64,000 nt of DNA from Nocardiopsis sp. CNT312 (GCF_000515115.1 NZ_AZXF01000012.1:124001-188000); one strand, 5' to 3'. Numbered from the stretch's first letter, positions 37,801 through 47,904 are shown. The notes: generated from the letters alone by a model not told the origin. Translations and numbers: made by a program.

Positions 37801-38507
37801 ACCTGGTCTCCCCGAGCCCCTGGGCCACGCCCATCCTGCGCAGCGCGTTCCGGTTCGAGGGGGAGATCCTGGAGACCGGATACCCGCGCAACGACGTCTT
37901 CTTCTCGCCGGACAGGGATCGGATCGCCGCGCGCGTCCGCCGCCGCCTCGGCCTGCCCGAGGGCAAGAAGGTGGTGCTGTACGCGCCCACCTGGCGCGAC
38001 GACAAGTACTACACCCGCGGCAAGCACAAGCTCGACCTGCACCTGGACCTGCGGCGGATGTACGACAAACTCGGCGACGACCACGTCTTGCTGGTGCGGC
38101 GCCACCCGCGGGTCGTCGACAGCGTGCCCGTGGTCGGCGAGGGGTTCGTCCACGACGTCTCGCTCTACCCCGAGATCATGGAGCTGTTCCTCATCACCGA
38201 CGTGCTCGTCACGGACTACTCGTCGATGATGTTCGACTTCGCCAACACCGGGCGGCCCATGCTCTTCTTCACCTACGACCTGGCGAGCTACCGGGACCGC
38301 CTGCGCGGGTTCTACTTCGACTTCGAACAGACCGCCCCCGGGCCGCTGCTGACCGAGTCCGACCAGGTGATCGAGGCCCTCCTGGACATCGACGAGACGG
38401 CCGCCCGGCACGCCGACGGCTACCGGGCGTTCGTGGAGCAGTTCTGTCCTTTGGACGACGGACACGCCGCCGCGCGCGTCGTGGACCGGGTCTTCGGCTC
38501 CTCCTGA
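34875..38507 (+). CDS. Glycosyltransferase/CDP-glycerol glycerophosphotransferase (TagF-like)
   Basis: 1210 residues. The first 230 or so form a family-2 glycosyltransferase-like region (PQITVIVTFDATEPHLQDCLDSL, HLLFLDGADALTGYAL). A middle section of about 500 residues consists of beta-rich repeats without a clear family. The C-terminal 400 residues are a CDP-glycerol:poly(glycerophosphate) glycerophosphotransferase: VVVQTWHGSMLKRIGFD, YLVSPSPWATPILRSAF, GYPRNDVFF, KKVVLYAPTWRDD, LLVRRHPR, and VLVTDYSSMMFDFANTGRP. It should extend a wall teichoic acid or similar glycerol-phosphate polymer at the inner membrane face. GAGG lies 8 bases before the ATG. Confidence 0.88.
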   Translation: MSECRPATGTPRRMPLPVPQITVIVTFDATEPHLQDCLDSLARQDGTDPQARAEAVLVPVIPPGTGVPGTGTAHTDGDDESVESAPRDAMAVARAFAAASPPGLTVRLLDGAPCSDRSAARARGAEAAAGTHLLFLDGADALTGYALAYLARGARDSGSDLVVGGAHRFNELGASPSRAHRAYGARPRTAEDPRHVPGLLTDPALGNRLWRGEFWNAWPDHGLHPDDVDLALRRAVLSARTVDYLPAPVLLIRERDADPAVPDADLLARRLVAAGTLAAGLAATDRDLWDRTLLEGELARALKHLDEAAPDVRRALVELVGTYLEHVSPETVDGLRALHRLMYHLVRRDRVDDLAELAVFARSVEIKKAPAVRRGLAYYLRYPFFESTDPDKAVPRHVYRLDDHLHARQKTEEVRWRDGRLHISGRIGLPHLPARKRWQQYVTAHAVDTRGVRRVRLPVRVRRAAEYRLPDVPEAARHDWGGFTVVLDPARLRTGGRWEPGEWTVEMTVFNRGLVRHKTISHPVPGPPERPGCHEAAEDLWIRPRWDAARRLVIAVEPVRARITGHGHDADTGVLELRGELLGEPGATQGELRLTRAPGTAETVHPATVADGRFTARVDTRALFDRAVDECGGAILQEEWEALMVLGGTEAVPLVLPDGVAATAYALRDARRELAVQRTPTGHARLRAGRARPIVDSARWEGRDLVLEGEFGADTELWIVAKARGRDEEHVFDTRRDGHRFTARLSPADTSTLSGPLSLPAGSYRLWGRTTGAGPAPSVDAGVEYGEDLIAEPPIAMSTDQRDYTLTYQGRGIPVLTVGSDLRPAERGTFAQRGLRETDYPRWRGEPLTEGVLFDSYTGRQYSDSPQSICARLRADERWEHYPMSWLVADGQVNLPEGLAPVRLKGREYYEALARTRYLVTNSRQPAWFHKRPDQVVVQTWHGSMLKRIGFDVENVGGKSRDYFDKLAWETRQWDYLVSPSPWATPILRSAFRFEGEILETGYPRNDVFFSPDRDRIAARVRRRLGLPEGKKVVLYAPTWRDDKYYTRGKHKLDLHLDLRRMYDKLGDDHVLLVRRHPRVVDSVPVVGEGFVHDVSLYPEIMELFLITDVLVTDYSSMMFDFANTGRPMLFFTYDLASYRDRLRGFYFDFEQTAPGPLLTESDQVIEALLDIDETAARHADGYRAFVEQFCPLDDGHAAARVVDRVFGSS

Positions 38508-38540
38508 GCGGCCGCCGCGGGCTTGCGGTTGAATGGGGCG

Positions 38541-38828
38541 GTGATCGTCATCACCCGATACTCCGTGCCCGAGGCCGACACCGAGGCCTTCCGAACCGAC
38601 GCCGACGCTGCCGTGGCGGCGCTGTCGCGCCGCCCCGGGTTCCGGGGCCACCGGCTCGGCCGCGCCGCCGACGACCCCCTCCTGTGGACGGTGGTCACCG
38701 AGTGGGACGGGGCGGGGTACTACCGCCGCGCGCTCTCGGACTTCGACGTGAAGGTGAACGCTGTGCCGCTGCTCTCGCGCGCCATCGACGAGCCCACCGC
38801 CTTCGAGATCCTCGACGGCGGTGCCTGA
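38541..38828 (+). CDS. ABM-domain (antibiotic biosynthesis monooxygenase-like) protein
   Basis: 95 residues, a dimeric alpha/beta barrel of the ABM type: VIVITRYSVPEADTEAF, LSRRPGFRGHRLGRAADDPLLWTVVTEWD, YYRRALSDFDVKVNAVPLLS. Some members are heme-degrading or quinone-forming monooxygenases and many have no known activity. The GTG at 38541 gives the family N-terminus. TTGAAT (38529-38534) six bases upstream could be a -10, which would make the message leaderless. No partner gene suggests its substrate. Confidence 0.8.
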   Translation: MIVITRYSVPEADTEAFRTDADAAVAALSRRPGFRGHRLGRAADDPLLWTVVTEWDGAGYYRRALSDFDVKVNAVPLLSRAIDEPTAFEILDGGA

Positions 38829-38994
38829 GCACGCCTGTGGATCCGTGCGCGAGCGGAGCCCATGTGCTCTAGCCTGGGAGGGCGGGCACATGGCGCACCC
38901 CGCCCCGGTCGCGCCGCGGCCCGCACTTCCCTGATCAGCACCGATGTATCGCGCACCGCGATCCACCGACCGCCAGCCGGATGGAGAGTCACCC

Positions 38995-40383
38995 ATGGCC
39001 GCCAAGTCAGAGGCAATGGACGCACTGGTCAACCTCGCCAAGCGGCGGGGCCTGGTCTACCCCTCCAGTGAGATCTACGGGGGTCTGCGCGCCGCCTGGG
39101 ACTACGGTCCCCTGGGTGTGGAGCTGAAGGCCAACGTCAAGCGCCAGTGGTGGCGCACGATGGTGCAGGAGCGCGAGGACATCGTCGGCTTGGACTCCAG
39201 TGTCATCCTGGCCCGCGAGGTCTGGGAGGCCTCCGGTCACGTCAAGGCCTTCGTCGACCCGCTCACCGAGTGCCAGTCCTGTCACAAGCGCTTCCGCGCC
39301 GACCACCTCATCGAGGCCTATGAGGAGAAGCACGGCCGCGAACCCGAGGGCGGCCTGAACGCGCTGGCCTGTTCCAACTGTGGTGCGAAGGACTCCTTCA
39401 CCGAGCCGCGCATGTTCAACGGCCTGCTCCGTACCCACCTGGGCCCGGTCCAGGACGAGAAGGGCCTGGCCTATCTCCGTCCGGAGACCGCGCAGGGCAT
39501 CTTCGTCAACTACAAGAACGTCGAGCAGTCCGCGCGGCGCAAGGTGCCCTTCGGCATCGGCCAGATCGGCAAGTCGTTCCGCAACGAGATCACCCCGGGC
39601 AACTTCATCTTCCGCACCCGCGAGTTCGAGCAGATGGAGATGGAGTTCTTCGTCAAGCCCGGCAGTGACGAGGAGTGGCACCAGTACTGGATCGACACCC
39701 GCCTCCAGTGGTACGTCGACCTCGGTATCGCCAAGGACAACCTGCGGCTGTACGAGCACCCCCAGGAGAAGCTCTCGCACTACTCCAAGCGCACCGTGGA
39801 CGTGGAGTACCGCTTCAACTTCCAGGGCAGTGAGTGGGGCGAACTGGAGGGCATCGCCAACCGGACGGACTACGACCTCCGTACGCACAGCGAGGCCTCC
39901 GGCCAGGACCTGTCCTACTTCGACCAGGAGAACAACGAGCGCTACATCCCCTACGTCATCGAGCCCGCGGCCGGTGTGGACCGCACGGTGCTGACGTTCA
40001 TGCTCGACGCCTACAACGTCGACGAGGCACCCAACGCCAAGGGCAAGATGGAGAAGCGTGCCGTGATGCGCCTGGATCCGCGCCTGTCGCCGGTCAAGGC
40101 CGCGGTGCTGCCGCTCTCGCGCAACGCCGACCTCTCGCCCAAGGCCCGCGACCTGGCCGCCGCCCTGCGCAAGCGCTGGAACGTGGAGTTCGACGACGCC
40201 GGCGCGATCGGCCGCCGCTACCGCCGCCAGGACGAGATCGGCACGCCGTTCTGCGTGACGGTGGACTTCGACACCCTGGAGGACAGCGCGGTGACCGTGC
40301 GCGAGCGCGACACCATGTCCCAGGAGCGCGTGTCCCTGGACCGGGTGGAGACCTACCTGGTGGAGCGCCTGCCCGGCTGCTAG
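38995..40383 (+). CDS. glyS: Glycyl-tRNA synthetase (alpha2 type)
   Basis: 462 residues, class II synthetase. [35 protein letters not shown] opens the catalytic domain, zinc-binding CQSCHKRF and CSNCGAKD follow, motif 2 is [25 protein letters not shown] in parts, and motif 3 lies near RVVMRL-like text ([17 protein letters not shown]). It has the compact homodimeric layout used by actinobacteria. GGAGAG is 8 bases before the ATG. Confidence 0.97.
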   Translation: MAAKSEAMDALVNLAKRRGLVYPSSEIYGGLRAAWDYGPLGVELKANVKRQWWRTMVQEREDIVGLDSSVILAREVWEASGHVKAFVDPLTECQSCHKRFRADHLIEAYEEKHGREPEGGLNALACSNCGAKDSFTEPRMFNGLLRTHLGPVQDEKGLAYLRPETAQGIFVNYKNVEQSARRKVPFGIGQIGKSFRNEITPGNFIFRTREFEQMEMEFFVKPGSDEEWHQYWIDTRLQWYVDLGIAKDNLRLYEHPQEKLSHYSKRTVDVEYRFNFQGSEWGELEGIANRTDYDLRTHSEASGQDLSYFDQENNERYIPYVIEPAAGVDRTVLTFMLDAYNVDEAPNAKGKMEKRAVMRLDPRLSPVKAAVLPLSRNADLSPKARDLAAALRKRWNVEFDDAGAIGRRYRRQDEIGTPFCVTVDFDTLEDSAVTVRERDTMSQERVSLDRVETYLVERLPGC

Positions 40384-40404
40384 TGCCGGTGGGTTGGACG
40401 AACG

Positions 40405-40439
40405 GCGGCCGCCCGTCCCCGTGTGGGGCGGGCGGCCGC
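40405..40439 (+). terminator. Terminator after glyS
   Basis: GCGGCCGCCCG-T-CCCC pairs with GGGG-CGGGCGGCCGC (15 bp, one bulged T, GTGT loop), between glyS and the convergent MarR gene. Confidence 0.7.
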
Positions 40440-40457
40440 GCGCTGTCCCCGGGGTGG

Positions 40458-40940
40458 TCAGCGGGGCGGCCGGACCTCGCGCTGCCGGACGGCGGCAGCG
40501 GCCCCGAACTCGTCGAGGAGTTCGGTGAGCAGTGAGCGGAGGGTGCGCAGCGCGTCGTCGCCCAGGCGTCGGCGGAGCCGTTCCTCCGTCTCCGTCCGTG
40601 CGGCACGGGCGGTCTCGACGGCCGCGCGGCCGCGTGCGGTCAGCCTGACCCGGCGGACCCGGGCGTCCTCGGGGGAGGGGAACCGCTCGGTGTAGCCGAG
40701 CCGTTCGAGCTCCACGACCGTTTTCGAGGCGCCCTGCGGGGTCATGTCCAGCCTCTCGGCCAGGTCGCCGATGGTGGGCTCGTTCTCGACGAGTTGTTGG
40801 AAGACGTAGCCGTGGGACGTGCGCAGGTCGGCGAAGCCGTGGGCGGCGAGTGCGTCCTGGACGGATGAGGCGGCCGCCGATCCCACGAAGAGGGCGAGCG
40901 TGCTGGTGTCCAGGTCGTCGGGTTCCAGTGGTTGTGACAT
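40458..40940 (-). CDS. MarR-family transcriptional regulator
   Basis: 160 residues. Winged helix: YVFQQLVENEPTIGDLAERLDMTPQGASKTVVELERLGYTERFPSPEDARVRRVRLTARG in overlapping parts, with the DxRxRxVxLTxxG wing. N- and C-terminal helices provide the dimer interface. It should repress its own gene and the divergent SnoaL-like gene through the palindrome at 40959. The ATG follows a GGGGG stretch. The ligand is unknown. Confidence 0.88.
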   Translation of the reverse strand: MSQPLEPDDLDTSTLALFVGSAAASSVQDALAAHGFADLRTSHGYVFQQLVENEPTIGDLAERLDMTPQGASKTVVELERLGYTERFPSPEDARVRRVRLTARGRAAVETARAARTETEERLRRRLGDDALRTLRSLLTELLDEFGAAAAVRQREVRPPR

Positions 40941-40954
40941 ACCCCCATTGTGTA

Positions 40955-40982
40955 TTGACAACCTAGGTTGCACAACTATGGT
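40955..40982 (+). promoter_or_regulatory. Promoter of the SnoaL-like gene with embedded MarR palindrome
   Basis: A perfect -35 TTGACA (40955-40960), 16 bases, then TATGGT (40977-40982). The 12-bp palindrome CAACCTAGGTTG (40959-40970) starts inside the -35, so a bound MarR dimer would exclude polymerase. Predicted initiation at 40989-40990 coincides with the ATG at 40990, so the transcript is probably leaderless. Confidence 0.7.
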
Positions 40983-40989
40983 TGAAGAT

Positions 40990-41454
40990 ATGTCGAGAAT
41001 CGATGAACACCCCAATGTCACGACGACCATCCGCTACCACGAGGCGGTGTCCCGCTTTGCCGACACCGAGGAGCTCACCTCCTTCTTCCACCCGGACGCC
41101 GTCCACACCCAGTTGCCCAACGTCCTGTTCCCCGAGGGCACCGTCCGCACCCTGAAGGAGGTCACCGCCGCCTCGGAACAGGGCAGGGGCATGCTCTCCG
41201 AGCAGTCCTTCGAGGTGGTCGAGGCGATGGCCTCCGGGGATCGGGTCGCCGCGGAGGTCGCCTGGTCGGGAACGCTGGCGGTGCCGCTGGGCGGGCTGCC
41301 CGCCGGACACGTCCTGCGCGCACACGTCGCCACCTTCCTGGAGTTCCGCGACGGAAGGATCATCGCCCAGCGCAACTACGACTGCTACGAGCCGCTGCGC
41401 CCCCTCGACCCGGAGGGGGAGGGGGCTGGTGAGGAGGGCGTGACCGGAGCCTGA
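40990..41454 (+). CDS. SnoaL-like (NTF2-fold) protein
   Basis: 154 residues. NTF2-like features: TTIRYHEAVSRFADTEELTSFFHPDAVHTQLPNVLFPEG, then VAAEVAWSGTLAVPLG and HVATFLEFRDGRIIAQRNYDCYEP near the end. Such proteins are small cone-shaped enzymes or binding proteins including polyketide cyclases and isomerases. Its control by the divergent MarR suggests response to a small aromatic or stress compound. The ATG at 40990 fits leaderless expression; an ATG 12 bases earlier lies inside the -10. Confidence 0.8.
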   Translation: MSRIDEHPNVTTTIRYHEAVSRFADTEELTSFFHPDAVHTQLPNVLFPEGTVRTLKEVTAASEQGRGMLSEQSFEVVEAMASGDRVAAEVAWSGTLAVPLGGLPAGHVLRAHVATFLEFRDGRIIAQRNYDCYEPLRPLDPEGEGAGEEGVTGA

Positions 41455-41700
41455 GGGCGGACGGCCGCGTGCTGGGCGGCGGTGAGGCGGCCGGCTCCGG
41501 GGGGAGGGCCGACCGCCTCTGGTCCCGGGCCGCACACGGCCGCGGGCTCCTGCACTCAACGTAGCGGTAGGGCGTGTGCGGTAAGCGGTCGTTTGGTGCC
41601 CCTTGTCGCATCGCGTGAGCCGATTGTGACCTGCGGCGCAGGGTCCGCGGTCGATCCGACGCCCTTCGTGGGGTCCGGCATGATGCCTCGTACTTCCATG

Positions 41701-41739
41701 CCTAGTTCTGCTGGGGTAACGGCCCCTAGCAGAACTAGG
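41701..41739 (+). promoter_or_regulatory. PadR operator/hairpin
   Basis: CCTAGTTCTGCT (41701-41712) and AGCAGAACTAGG (41728-41739) are perfect 12-base complements spaced by 15 bases, with GGGG/CCCC able to extend pairing inward. It stands 14 bases before the PadR start and its ribosome binding site (GGGGGAGGGG). It is the obvious autoregulatory site. The rest of the 41455-41700 gap shows nothing I can name. Confidence 0.7.
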
Positions 41740-41753
41740 TAGGGGGAGGGGCA

Positions 41754-42128
41754 GTGCACATAGACAAGGACCTGGTCGCGGCGTCGGCCACACCGCTCGT
41801 TCTGGGCATCCTGGCCGAGGGCGAGTCCTATGGATACGCCATCGTCAAACGGGTCAACGAGCTCTCCGGCGGCCGGATGCAGTGGACGGACGGGATGCTC
41901 TACCCGCTGCTGCACCGCCTGGAGCGCAACGGCTTCGTGCGGGCGTCCTGGGGTACCTCCGCCCAGGGTCGCCGCCGCAAGCACTATGCGATCACCGAGG
42001 CCGGGCTCCAGACGCTGACCGAACGGCAGGAGCAGTGGAGCGTGGTCGCCGACGCGCTCAAGCAGGTGTGGCAGGCCGCCGCGCGCCCGCCGATCCTCGG
42101 TGACGCACCGGCAGGGGGGATCTCCTGA
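41754..42128 (+). CDS. PadR-family transcriptional regulator
   Basis: 124 residues. DKDLVAASATPLVLGILAEGESYGYAIVKRVNELSGGRMQWTDGMLYPLLHRLERNGFV, read in parts, is the PadR winged helix, followed by a short C-terminal dimer helix (TEAGLQTLTERQEQW). GTG start. In relatives the next gene is a membrane protein beginning with a permease-prefix domain. Here that partner overlaps the PadR stop by one base but is broken after 27 codons. Confidence 0.9.
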   Translation: MHIDKDLVAASATPLVLGILAEGESYGYAIVKRVNELSGGRMQWTDGMLYPLLHRLERNGFVRASWGTSAQGRRRKHYAITEAGLQTLTERQEQWSVVADALKQVWQAAARPPILGDAPAGGIS

Positions 42129-42208
42129 TGAGCGCGACCGTGCGCGCGGACGCCCTGGAGGACCAGATCGACCAGTGGCGCGGATTCGTGCGCCGCCGCC
42201 GGGCGATC
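42128..42208 (+). pseudogene. Truncated PadR-partner membrane protein (permease prefix domain)
   Basis: Codons 1-27 (MSATVRADALEDQIDQWRGF then VRRRRAI) match the permease-prefix start that follows PadR genes in actinobacteria. From about 42209 the homology ends abruptly. The frame stays open to 42508 but the added residues are only the complement of an aminoglycoside-phosphotransferase-like gene. The membrane part is gone, so the regulatory target of this PadR operon has been lost. Confidence 0.7.
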
Positions 42209-42610
42209 GATCTCCTCCGCCCCGCCGTTGAGCGCGGATCGGGCCGACGCCAGGAATGCGTCCAGTTTCTCCCTGATGGGGCGCATGCCGGGAACGGGGG
42301 AGGGGACCAGCCGGTCGCGCATGTCCAGCAGGGTCCGCATGACCGCCGGGGCTTCCGAGAACAGGTCCACGTGTCGGCCCCCGACATGCTCGAAGACCAG
42401 TGTCAGCCACCCGCCCTCGCAGCCCCAGAGCAGCCGGGGCGCAGGAACACCGGACGGAAGCGCCTCCGCCACCGCCCGCTCCCGCCGGTAGCCGGGCAGA
42501 GCCGGTGACCTCACCGGAACCGCCTTGACGAACACGGTGCGGCGCTCGGTCTCCACACGCGAGGCGATGCCGACCGTGAGGCCGGGCGGGGTGGTCGTGG
42601 TGCGGCGCAC
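42209..42610 (-). pseudogene. Fragment of an aminoglycoside phosphotransferase-like kinase
   Basis: About 134 residues resembling the N-terminal lobe of APH-family kinases: TVFVKAVPVRSPALPGYRRE (the ATP-contact lysine region), AVAEALPSGVPAPRLLWGCEGGWLTLVFEHVGGRHVDLF. The catalytic loop (HxDxxxxN) and DFG-like Asp are absent because the gene ends at the junction near 42209, after which the frame runs into antisense of padR. Related sequence (PAQAAFEAEFGR) continues upstream of the GTG at 42610 to about 42650 without a good start codon. It is inactive as a kinase. Confidence 0.65.
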
Positions 42611-42698
42611 CCGCCCGAACTCCGCCTCGAAGGCGGCTTGGGCAGGTGTGCCCAGGTGAATCGTCGCTTCACGGGGGACGACCCTAGCGGGATCGGGC

Positions 42699-43451
42699 TC
42701 AGCCGGAGGTGTAGACGACGAAGGACACCGCGATGTACTGGCACACGAACGCGGCGATGGTCAGCGAGTGGAAGATCTCGTGGAAGCCGAACCAGCGCGG
42801 CGCCGGGTCGGGCCACTTGAGGGCGTAGACCACCGCCCCGACGCTGTAGAGCACCCCGCCCACGAGGACGAGGATCCACGTCGCCGGGTGCGTGCCGCTG
42901 ATCAGCTGCGGGATGAACAGCACCGCCACCCAGCCGATCGCCAGGTACAGCGCCGTGGACAGCCAGCGCGGCGCGCCCAGCCAGAGCAGCTTGAAACCGA
43001 CCCCGGCGACGGCGCCGGTCCAGATGAGGGCCAGCATCGCCGCGCGCAGGCCGCCGTCGAGCACCAGCACCACGAACGGCGTGTAGGTGCCCGCGATGAT
43101 GAGGTAGATGTTGGAGTGGTCCATGCGCCGCAGGACCTTCTGCGCGCGCGGCGACCAGCGGCCCACGTGGTAGACGGCCGAGGTGCTGAACAGCATCACC
43201 GAGCTGAGCGCGTACACGGCGCTGGCCACTCCGGCGGGCCAGGTGGGGGAGAGGCAGACGAGCACGATCCCGGCGGCCAGGGCCAGGGGCGCCGTGCCCA
43301 GGTGCAGCCACCCGCGCAGGCGGGGCTTGACCGCCTCCAGTAGTTCGCCGGCGGCCGTGGCCGCCCGTTCGGGCACGGAGGCCTCACCGGTGCCGGGGTC
43401 GTTTCCGTCCGGTCCCGTGTTCCCGTTCTTCCGTGCCTGCTCGTTCGACAC
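42699..43451 (-). CDS. trhA: TrhA/hemolysin III family (PAQR-like) membrane protein
   Basis: 250 residues with seven hydrophobic helices. Metal-site residues of the PAQR/adiponectin-receptor-like family are present: SAVYHVGRW in the second helix region and FHEIFHSLTI near the C-terminus, with RMDHSNIYLIIAGTYTPF between. Bacterial members influence membrane energetics and lipid balance. The GTG start has GGGAGGG upstream; the first 45 residues are a hydrophilic cytoplasmic tail. A perfect 22-bp palindrome 57 bases upstream marks likely transcriptional control. Confidence 0.88.
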   Translation of the reverse strand: MSNEQARKNGNTGPDGNDPGTGEASVPERAATAAGELLEAVKPRLRGWLHLGTAPLALAAGIVLVCLSPTWPAGVASAVYALSSVMLFSTSAVYHVGRWSPRAQKVLRRMDHSNIYLIIAGTYTPFVVLVLDGGLRAAMLALIWTGAVAGVGFKLLWLGAPRWLSTALYLAIGWVAVLFIPQLISGTHPATWILVLVGGVLYSVGAVVYALKWPDPAPRWFGFHEIFHSLTIAAFVCQYIAVSFVVYTSG

Positions 43452-43508
43452 CGCCGTACACCCTCCCTCACGTGTACCCGCCCCGAGGCGGGAGTTCTGT
43501 GCGAAGCC

Positions 43509-43530
43509 TAACCTACGGATCCGTAGGTTA
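43509..43530. promoter_or_regulatory. Perfect 22-bp palindrome upstream of trhA
   Basis: Arms TAACCTACGGA and TCCGTAGGTTA are exact complements with no spacer. Length and symmetry suit a TetR-family dimer. It is in the trhA upstream region; no regulator is encoded beside it, so the protein must be encoded elsewhere. It is also the kind of site that could act on several genes. Confidence 0.65.
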
Positions 43531-43892
43531 CTCATTGGTACAGGGGTGGCGCCAGACACAGGCCCCCGCCGGCACAAGGCAGTGCGGATGAGTGGTCGCA
43601 GGGCCTTCGTCGGGGCTGATGTGCGGTTTCGGGATTCCCGCCGTCCGAACACACCTGCTGTGACCAGCGGTGCAGCCGATGCGTGAGCCACTGCCCCCGT
43701 ATCCTGGGGGAGTGGGCCACCCGTACCGGTGCTGAACCATTGGTATAGACCTCTATGAGGAGGGTGAACTGCAAAAACTCGGAAAACTGCAGCTCATGGA
43801 CAAGGAGTTCCGCGCGGTCTGGATAGAGTCGCGCCCGTCCAGTCAGGGTCGGCTCGACGCGGAGCCGCCGACACGACCGAGGGAGCACCCCC
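43531..43892 (+). promoter_or_regulatory. Upstream region of ppdK with extended -10 promoter
   Basis: This gap of about 360 bases has one clear element: TGG-TATAGA (43741-43749), an extended -10, giving a leader of roughly 135 bases before ppdK. The surrounding ATTGGTATAGACCTCT (43739-43754) also matches the DasR operator consensus ACTGGTCTAGACCAGT at 12 of 16 positions, so it could be a GntR-type site. A related CATTGGTA word occurs at 43533-43540. The rest shows no gene that I would support. Confidence 0.45.
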
Positions 43893-46583
<2,691 letters not shown>

Positions 46584-46592
46584 GCCTTCGGG

Positions 46593-46622
46593 AGGGGGCC
46601 GCGGGGGCACCTGCGGCCCCCT
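46593..46622 (+). terminator. Intrinsic terminator after ppdK
   Basis: A 10-bp perfect stem AGGGGGCCGC/GCGGCCCCCT with a 10-base loop, followed by TTCCCT. Confidence 0.75.
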
Positions 46623-46705
46623 TTCCCTATGCGCGACGGGGTCGACACGCTCTAGACTTCTCCCTAGAGAATCGTTTACCGCAAAGGTGAGATGTGACTC
46701 TTTCG

Positions 46706-46714
46706 TGATATAAT
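46706..46714 (+). promoter_or_regulatory. Extended -10 promoter of the YdcF-like gene
   Basis: TG-A-TATAAT is a consensus extended -10, unusual in this genome. It predicts a start near 46721 and a 5' leader of about 180 bases. An inverted repeat CTCTAG-N8-CTAGAG (46650-46669) lies upstream. The gap from 46623 to 46903 holds no supported gene; the leader beyond the promoter is GC-rich and unstructured to the eye. Confidence 0.65.
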
Positions 46715-46903
46715 CTTGACCATTGGTCCGTCCGTTGCTCCCTCTCGTCCCCCAGTACCCGTCCGGTCACCGGGCGCATCGACCCTTCCGTTGCGGTCGT
46801 CGTCCGTGGCACTGTTCGGTGGTGGTGGCGAACCATCGGGGATCGGTGGCCGTCCCAGTGGGGTACGCATTCTCCAGGCAGCGATTCGTGCGGAGGTGGG
46901 CCG

Positions 46904-47851
46904 GTGCGAGCGGCAGGCGACGAGCGCGGCGACGAACCACAGGAGGCTCCGGCCTCCGCGTCTCCGGCGGACGACGAGAGCACACGGGTCTTCGTGCGCG
47001 GCGGCCCCGCCGCGCACACCGAGCCCGGGGCCGAAGCCAGCCCGGAGTTCTCCAGGGACACCGCACGGTCCGCCGACGCGGCCACCCGGGTGTTCAGCCG
47101 CGAGGACACCGCCGACAGCGGCGTCTACGTCCCCGTCGAATGGGAGGAGCCCCGGCTGCCGGCCGACGAGCGCCCCCGGCGCGGAGGCCGGGCCCCCAAG
47201 AGGCCCACGGCCCGCACACGCCGCCCCCGCAGGAGCCGGTTCCGGGTGCGCTGGGTCCTCGTCCTGCTACTGATCACCGCGCTCGTACTGCCCTCCGGGA
47301 CCTGGGCGTGGGTGTGGTACACCGCCCGCCAGGACGACCGCGCCACCACGGACGCCATCGTGGTCCTGGGCGCCAGCCAGTACAACGGCGTCCCCTCGCC
47401 GGTCTTCGAGGCCCGCCTGCGGCACGCCCAGAGCCTGTACCAGAACGGCGTCGCCCCCGTCATCGTCACCGTGGGCGGCAAACTGCCCGGGGACAACTTC
47501 ACCGAGGCCGCCTCGGGCCGCAACTGGCTGGTCGAGGTCGGCGTTCCCGCCGAGCAGATCATCGCGGTGGAGGAGGGCAGCGACACCCTCCAGAGCATCC
47601 AGGCCGTCTCCGAGGTCTTCGACACCAACGGCTGGCAGGACGCCACCCTGGTCTCCGACCCCTGGCACAGCCTGCGCTCCAAGATCATGGCGGCCGACTT
47701 CGGCATCGAGGCGGGCACCTCGCCCTCGCGCTCGGGCCCCGCGGTCATCGAACGCAGCACCCAACTGTGGTACATCACCAGGGAGACCGCCTCGCTCTGG
47801 TACTACTGGATCTTCAACGACAGCAGTGAGATCCGTGTGAACGCTGCCTGA
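46904..47851 (+). CDS. YdcF/SanA-like (DUF218) membrane protein
   Basis: 315 residues. A 105-residue acidic then very basic N-terminal cytoplasmic region contains two STRVF/ATRVFSREDT-type repeats. One membrane helix follows (VRWVLVLLLITALVLPSGTWAWVW, about 116-139). The DUF218 domain shows DAIVVLGASQYNGVPSPVFEARLRHAQSLYQNG, TVGGKLPGD, EEGSDTLQSIQ and VSDPWHSLRSKIMA. Related proteins (SanA, YdcF) affect envelope barrier properties. GTG start with GGAGGTG upstream. It lies 53 bases before dgt. Confidence 0.85.
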   Translation: MRAAGDERGDEPQEAPASASPADDESTRVFVRGGPAAHTEPGAEASPEFSRDTARSADAATRVFSREDTADSGVYVPVEWEEPRLPADERPRRGGRAPKRPTARTRRPRRSRFRVRWVLVLLLITALVLPSGTWAWVWYTARQDDRATTDAIVVLGASQYNGVPSPVFEARLRHAQSLYQNGVAPVIVTVGGKLPGDNFTEAASGRNWLVEVGVPAEQIIAVEEGSDTLQSIQAVSEVFDTNGWQDATLVSDPWHSLRSKIMAADFGIEAGTSPSRSGPAVIERSTQLWYITRETASLWYYWIFNDSSEIRVNAA

Positions 47852-47904
47852 AGATGAGTTCCATACCGTTTTTCGGACCCTTGGTCGAGTAACGTCGGAA
47901 AACG

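Noticed and set aside
36435-39041. Minus-strand frame of 868 codons opposite the TagF-like gene
   Set aside because: Antisense of a gene whose C-terminal motifs are clear; no motifs of its own.
42128-42508. 126-codon plus-strand frame taken as an intact protein
   Set aside because: Only the first 27 codons match the expected PadR partner; the rest is antisense of a kinase fragment.
43755-43826. 23-residue Cys-containing frame (MRRVNCKNSENCSSW...) as a cysteine-sensing leader peptide for ppdK
   Set aside because: No ribosome binding site at its ATG, only two cysteines, no attenuator-like hairpins, and no metabolic reason for cysteine control of ppdK.
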